Source of the DNA: Pedobacter sp. ASV12
GTDB lineage: Bacteria > Bacteroidota > Bacteroidia > Sphingobacteriales > Sphingobacteriaceae
Reading direction: 5' to 3'
DNA: 64,000 nucleotides
Assembly (NCBI RefSeq): GCF_016429155.1
Contig: NZ_JAELUC010000003.1
Span: forward strand, 62,001-126,000
This document shows positions 62,532-64,000 of this stretch, piece by piece. Position 1 is the first letter of the stretch; every line of letters starts with the position of its first letter. The notes beneath the pieces are model-generated. The model was not told the DNA's origin. It searched no databases and saw only the letters and a program-made list of their open reading frames with translations. The translations under genes were made by a program, and so were the position numbers.

Positions 62532-62671
62532 TTATCCACATAAAAAATTTAGGTTAACTAGTTTATGCTACTGCTGATGAAGTACTTACAAATTAATTCA
62601 AAATTTTGTTTTTTTTGTTGATAATTTTTTGAATATTCGATGTCTCGAAAGGGCACATCCGTAATGCCCTT
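62532..62671. promoter_or_regulatory. AT-rich dnaA upstream region with a DnaA box
   Basis: The region 62514-62706 has no gene. It contains one consensus DnaA box TTATCCACA at 62532-62540, a very AT-rich run (about 62580-62640, with TTGTTGATAATTTTTTGAAT), and a hairpin AAGGGCA/TGCCCTT (62649-62655/62665-62671). It may be part of oriC or the autoregulated promoter of dnaA. No second clear box was found, so an origin is only a possibility. Confidence 0.4.
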
Positions 62672-62706
62672 CTTAGAACTGAAAACCAACAAATTACAGA
62701 ATTACA

Positions 62707-64000
62707 ATGGAAAAAACTTGTACAGAAGTATGGAAGAACTGTCTTCAAATTATTAAGGATAACATTCCGAACCAAAGTTTCAAAACCTGGTTCGAACCGA
62801 TATCAGCACTTAAATTGGAAGGCAAAGTTTTAACCATACAAGTGCCTAGTTTATTCTTTTACGAGTGGTTGGAAGAACACTATGTTGGCTTGCTTCGCAA
62901 AACGGTAAAGAAGCAATTGGGAGATGAGGGCCGACTGGAATATAACATCGTAGTAGACAAGTCGTCTAACTCGGGTTCTCCCTACACCACCAACATGCCT
63001 TCTAACGGAAATGGCGCTGAAGCAAAGATCCAATCGATGCCCATCCCGGTAGCTATTAATAAAGACATTAAAAACCCTTTTATTATACCAGGCCTTAAAA
63101 AGCTGAACGTAGATCCGCAGTTAAATCCGAACTATACTTTCGATAATTACATTGAGGGCGATTGCAACCGCTTGGCTCGCTCTGCCGGTTATGCCGTAGC
63201 CGCAAAACCTGGAGGTACCTCGTTCAATCCACTGATGATTTATGGTGGCGTAGGTTTGGGCAAAACCCACCTGGCGCAAGCCATTGGCAACGAGATCAAG
63301 CGCAACATGCCCGATAAACTGGTGATTTATGTGTCGTGCGAAAAGTTCTGCCAACAGTTTGTCGACTCGTTAAAGAATAATACAATCAACGATTTTGTGA
63401 ACTTCTACCAAGCCATGGATGTTATCATCATGGACGATGTACACAATTTCGCAGGCAAAGAAAAAACCCAGGATATCTTCTTCCACATTTTTAACCATTT
63501 GCACCAATCGGGCAAACAGGTAATCCTAACCTCTGATAAGGCACCTAAAGATCTGGCCGGTTTGGAAGAGCGCCTGTTGAGCCGTTTCAAATGGGGGCTT
63601 TCGGCCGACTTGCAGATCCCTGATTTGGAAACCCGCATTGCCATCCTGAAGAAAAAGATGTATGCCGATGGCATCGAACTGCCGGGAGAGGTGATCGAAT
63701 ATGTAGCGCACAACATCGATAACAATGTGCGTGAGCTGGAAGGTGCCATGGTTTCGCTATTGGCGCAATCGACCCTGAACAAAAAAGACATCGATTTGGC
63801 CTTGGCCAAGCAGATGCTGAAGAACTTCATCAAAAACACTTCGAAAGAAATTTCGATGGAGTATATCCAGAAACTGGTATGCGAATATTTCGAGGTGCCG
63901 GTTGACATGGTGAAATCGCAAACCCGTAAGCGCGAAATTGTACAGGCTCGTCAAATTTCTATGTATTTGTCGAAAAGCCATACCAAATCTTCGCTTAAAA
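62707..64000 (+). CDS. dnaA: Chromosomal replication initiator DnaA, 3' end missing
   Basis: 431 codons from ATG 62707 and open at the window end. Domain I at 1-90 (VWKNCLQIIKDNIPNQSFKT), linker domain II, AAA+ domain III with FDNYIEGDCNRLARSAGYAV, Walker A YGGVGLGKTHLAQAIGN, Walker B VIIMDDVHNFAGK, sensor and arginine finger in ERLLSRFKWGLSADL. Domain IV begins near the end (IQKLVCEYFEVPVDMVKSQT, RKREIVQARQISMYL), so only the DNA-binding helices are partly lost. Binds DnaA boxes to open the origin. Confidence 0.97.
   Translation, partial: MEKTCTEVWKNCLQIIKDNIPNQSFKTWFEPISALKLEGKVLTIQVPSLFFYEWLEEHYVGLLRKTVKKQLGDEGRLEYNIVVDKSSNSGSPYTTNMPSNGNGAEAKIQSMPIPVAINKDIKNPFIIPGLKKLNVDPQLNPNYTFDNYIEGDCNRLARSAGYAVAAKPGGTSFNPLMIYGGVGLGKTHLAQAIGNEIKRNMPDKLVIYVSCEKFCQQFVDSLKNNTINDFVNFYQAMDVIIMDDVHNFAGKEKTQDIFFHIFNHLHQSGKQVILTSDKAPKDLAGLEERLLSRFKWGLSADLQIPDLETRIAILKKKMYADGIELPGEVIEYVAHNIDNNVRELEGAMVSLLAQSTLNKKDIDLALAKQMLKNFIKNTSKEISMEYIQKLVCEYFEVPVDMVKSQTRKREIVQARQISMYLSKSHTKSSLK

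Overview
The window looks like chromosomal DNA of a Bacteroidota member of the Sphingobacteriaceae type (Pedobacter-like). Evidence: SusC/SusD pairs, a CarboxypepD_reg-type TonB receptor, DUF5686 and DUF2807 proteins, SDR-type threonine dehydrogenase, many SPII lipoproteins, near absence of Shine-Dalgarno sequences, and promoters with the Bacteroidota -7 element TAnnTTTG. The genus is inferred.

Layout. 1-4900: truncated PBP4-type carboxypeptidase, AAA ATPase with a repeat-rich promoter, asd, a modular secreted protein and a YtxH protein. 4970-14569 (minus): nine-gene sugar-oxidation operon made of a GMC flavoprotein, its Tat-exported small subunit, a lipoprotein cytochrome c, a DUF1080 (3-keto-disaccharide hydrolase) protein, two Gfo/Idh oxidoreductases, two TIM-barrel isomerase-like proteins and a transporter. 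It reads as a pathway that oxidises glycosides to 3-keto-glycosides and then splits them, with one Tat-exported and one cytosolic copy of both the isomerase-like and Gfo/Idh enzymes. 14889-16640: threonine dehydrogenase and YebC. 16732-33196 (minus): a polysaccharide utilisation locus with sensor-regulator, SusC, SusD, LamG lipoprotein, two GH144-like enzymes, GH43, GH3 and an esterase. The pair of GH144-like enzymes beside a GH3 points to beta-1,2-glucan.

33274-51411: housekeeping and accessory genes (DUF486 membrane protein, ORF6N remnant, trhO, DUF5686, kbl, esterase lipoprotein, pheS, Rieske-like lipoprotein coupled to a TetR regulator, rlmD, lipoproteins, PRTase, ispH, TonB receptor, hemH). 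51415-58423: envelope sugar genes (waaA; then ugd, UDP-xylose synthase, galE, an unknown protein, rfbB and a CpsB-like PHP phosphatase as one operon). 58544-64000: ABC permease, A-type Fe-S protein, a membrane-anchored unknown, methylmalonyl-CoA mutase large subunit, and dnaA running off the end behind an AT-rich region with a consensus DnaA box.

Beyond the genes, five intergenic gaps hold degenerate heptamer tracts (CCTTTAG-like or GACCATT-like), several switching strand in the middle. There is also a 36-codon small ORF with a good promoter at 42702. No tRNA, rRNA, CRISPR array or intact insertion sequence was seen.
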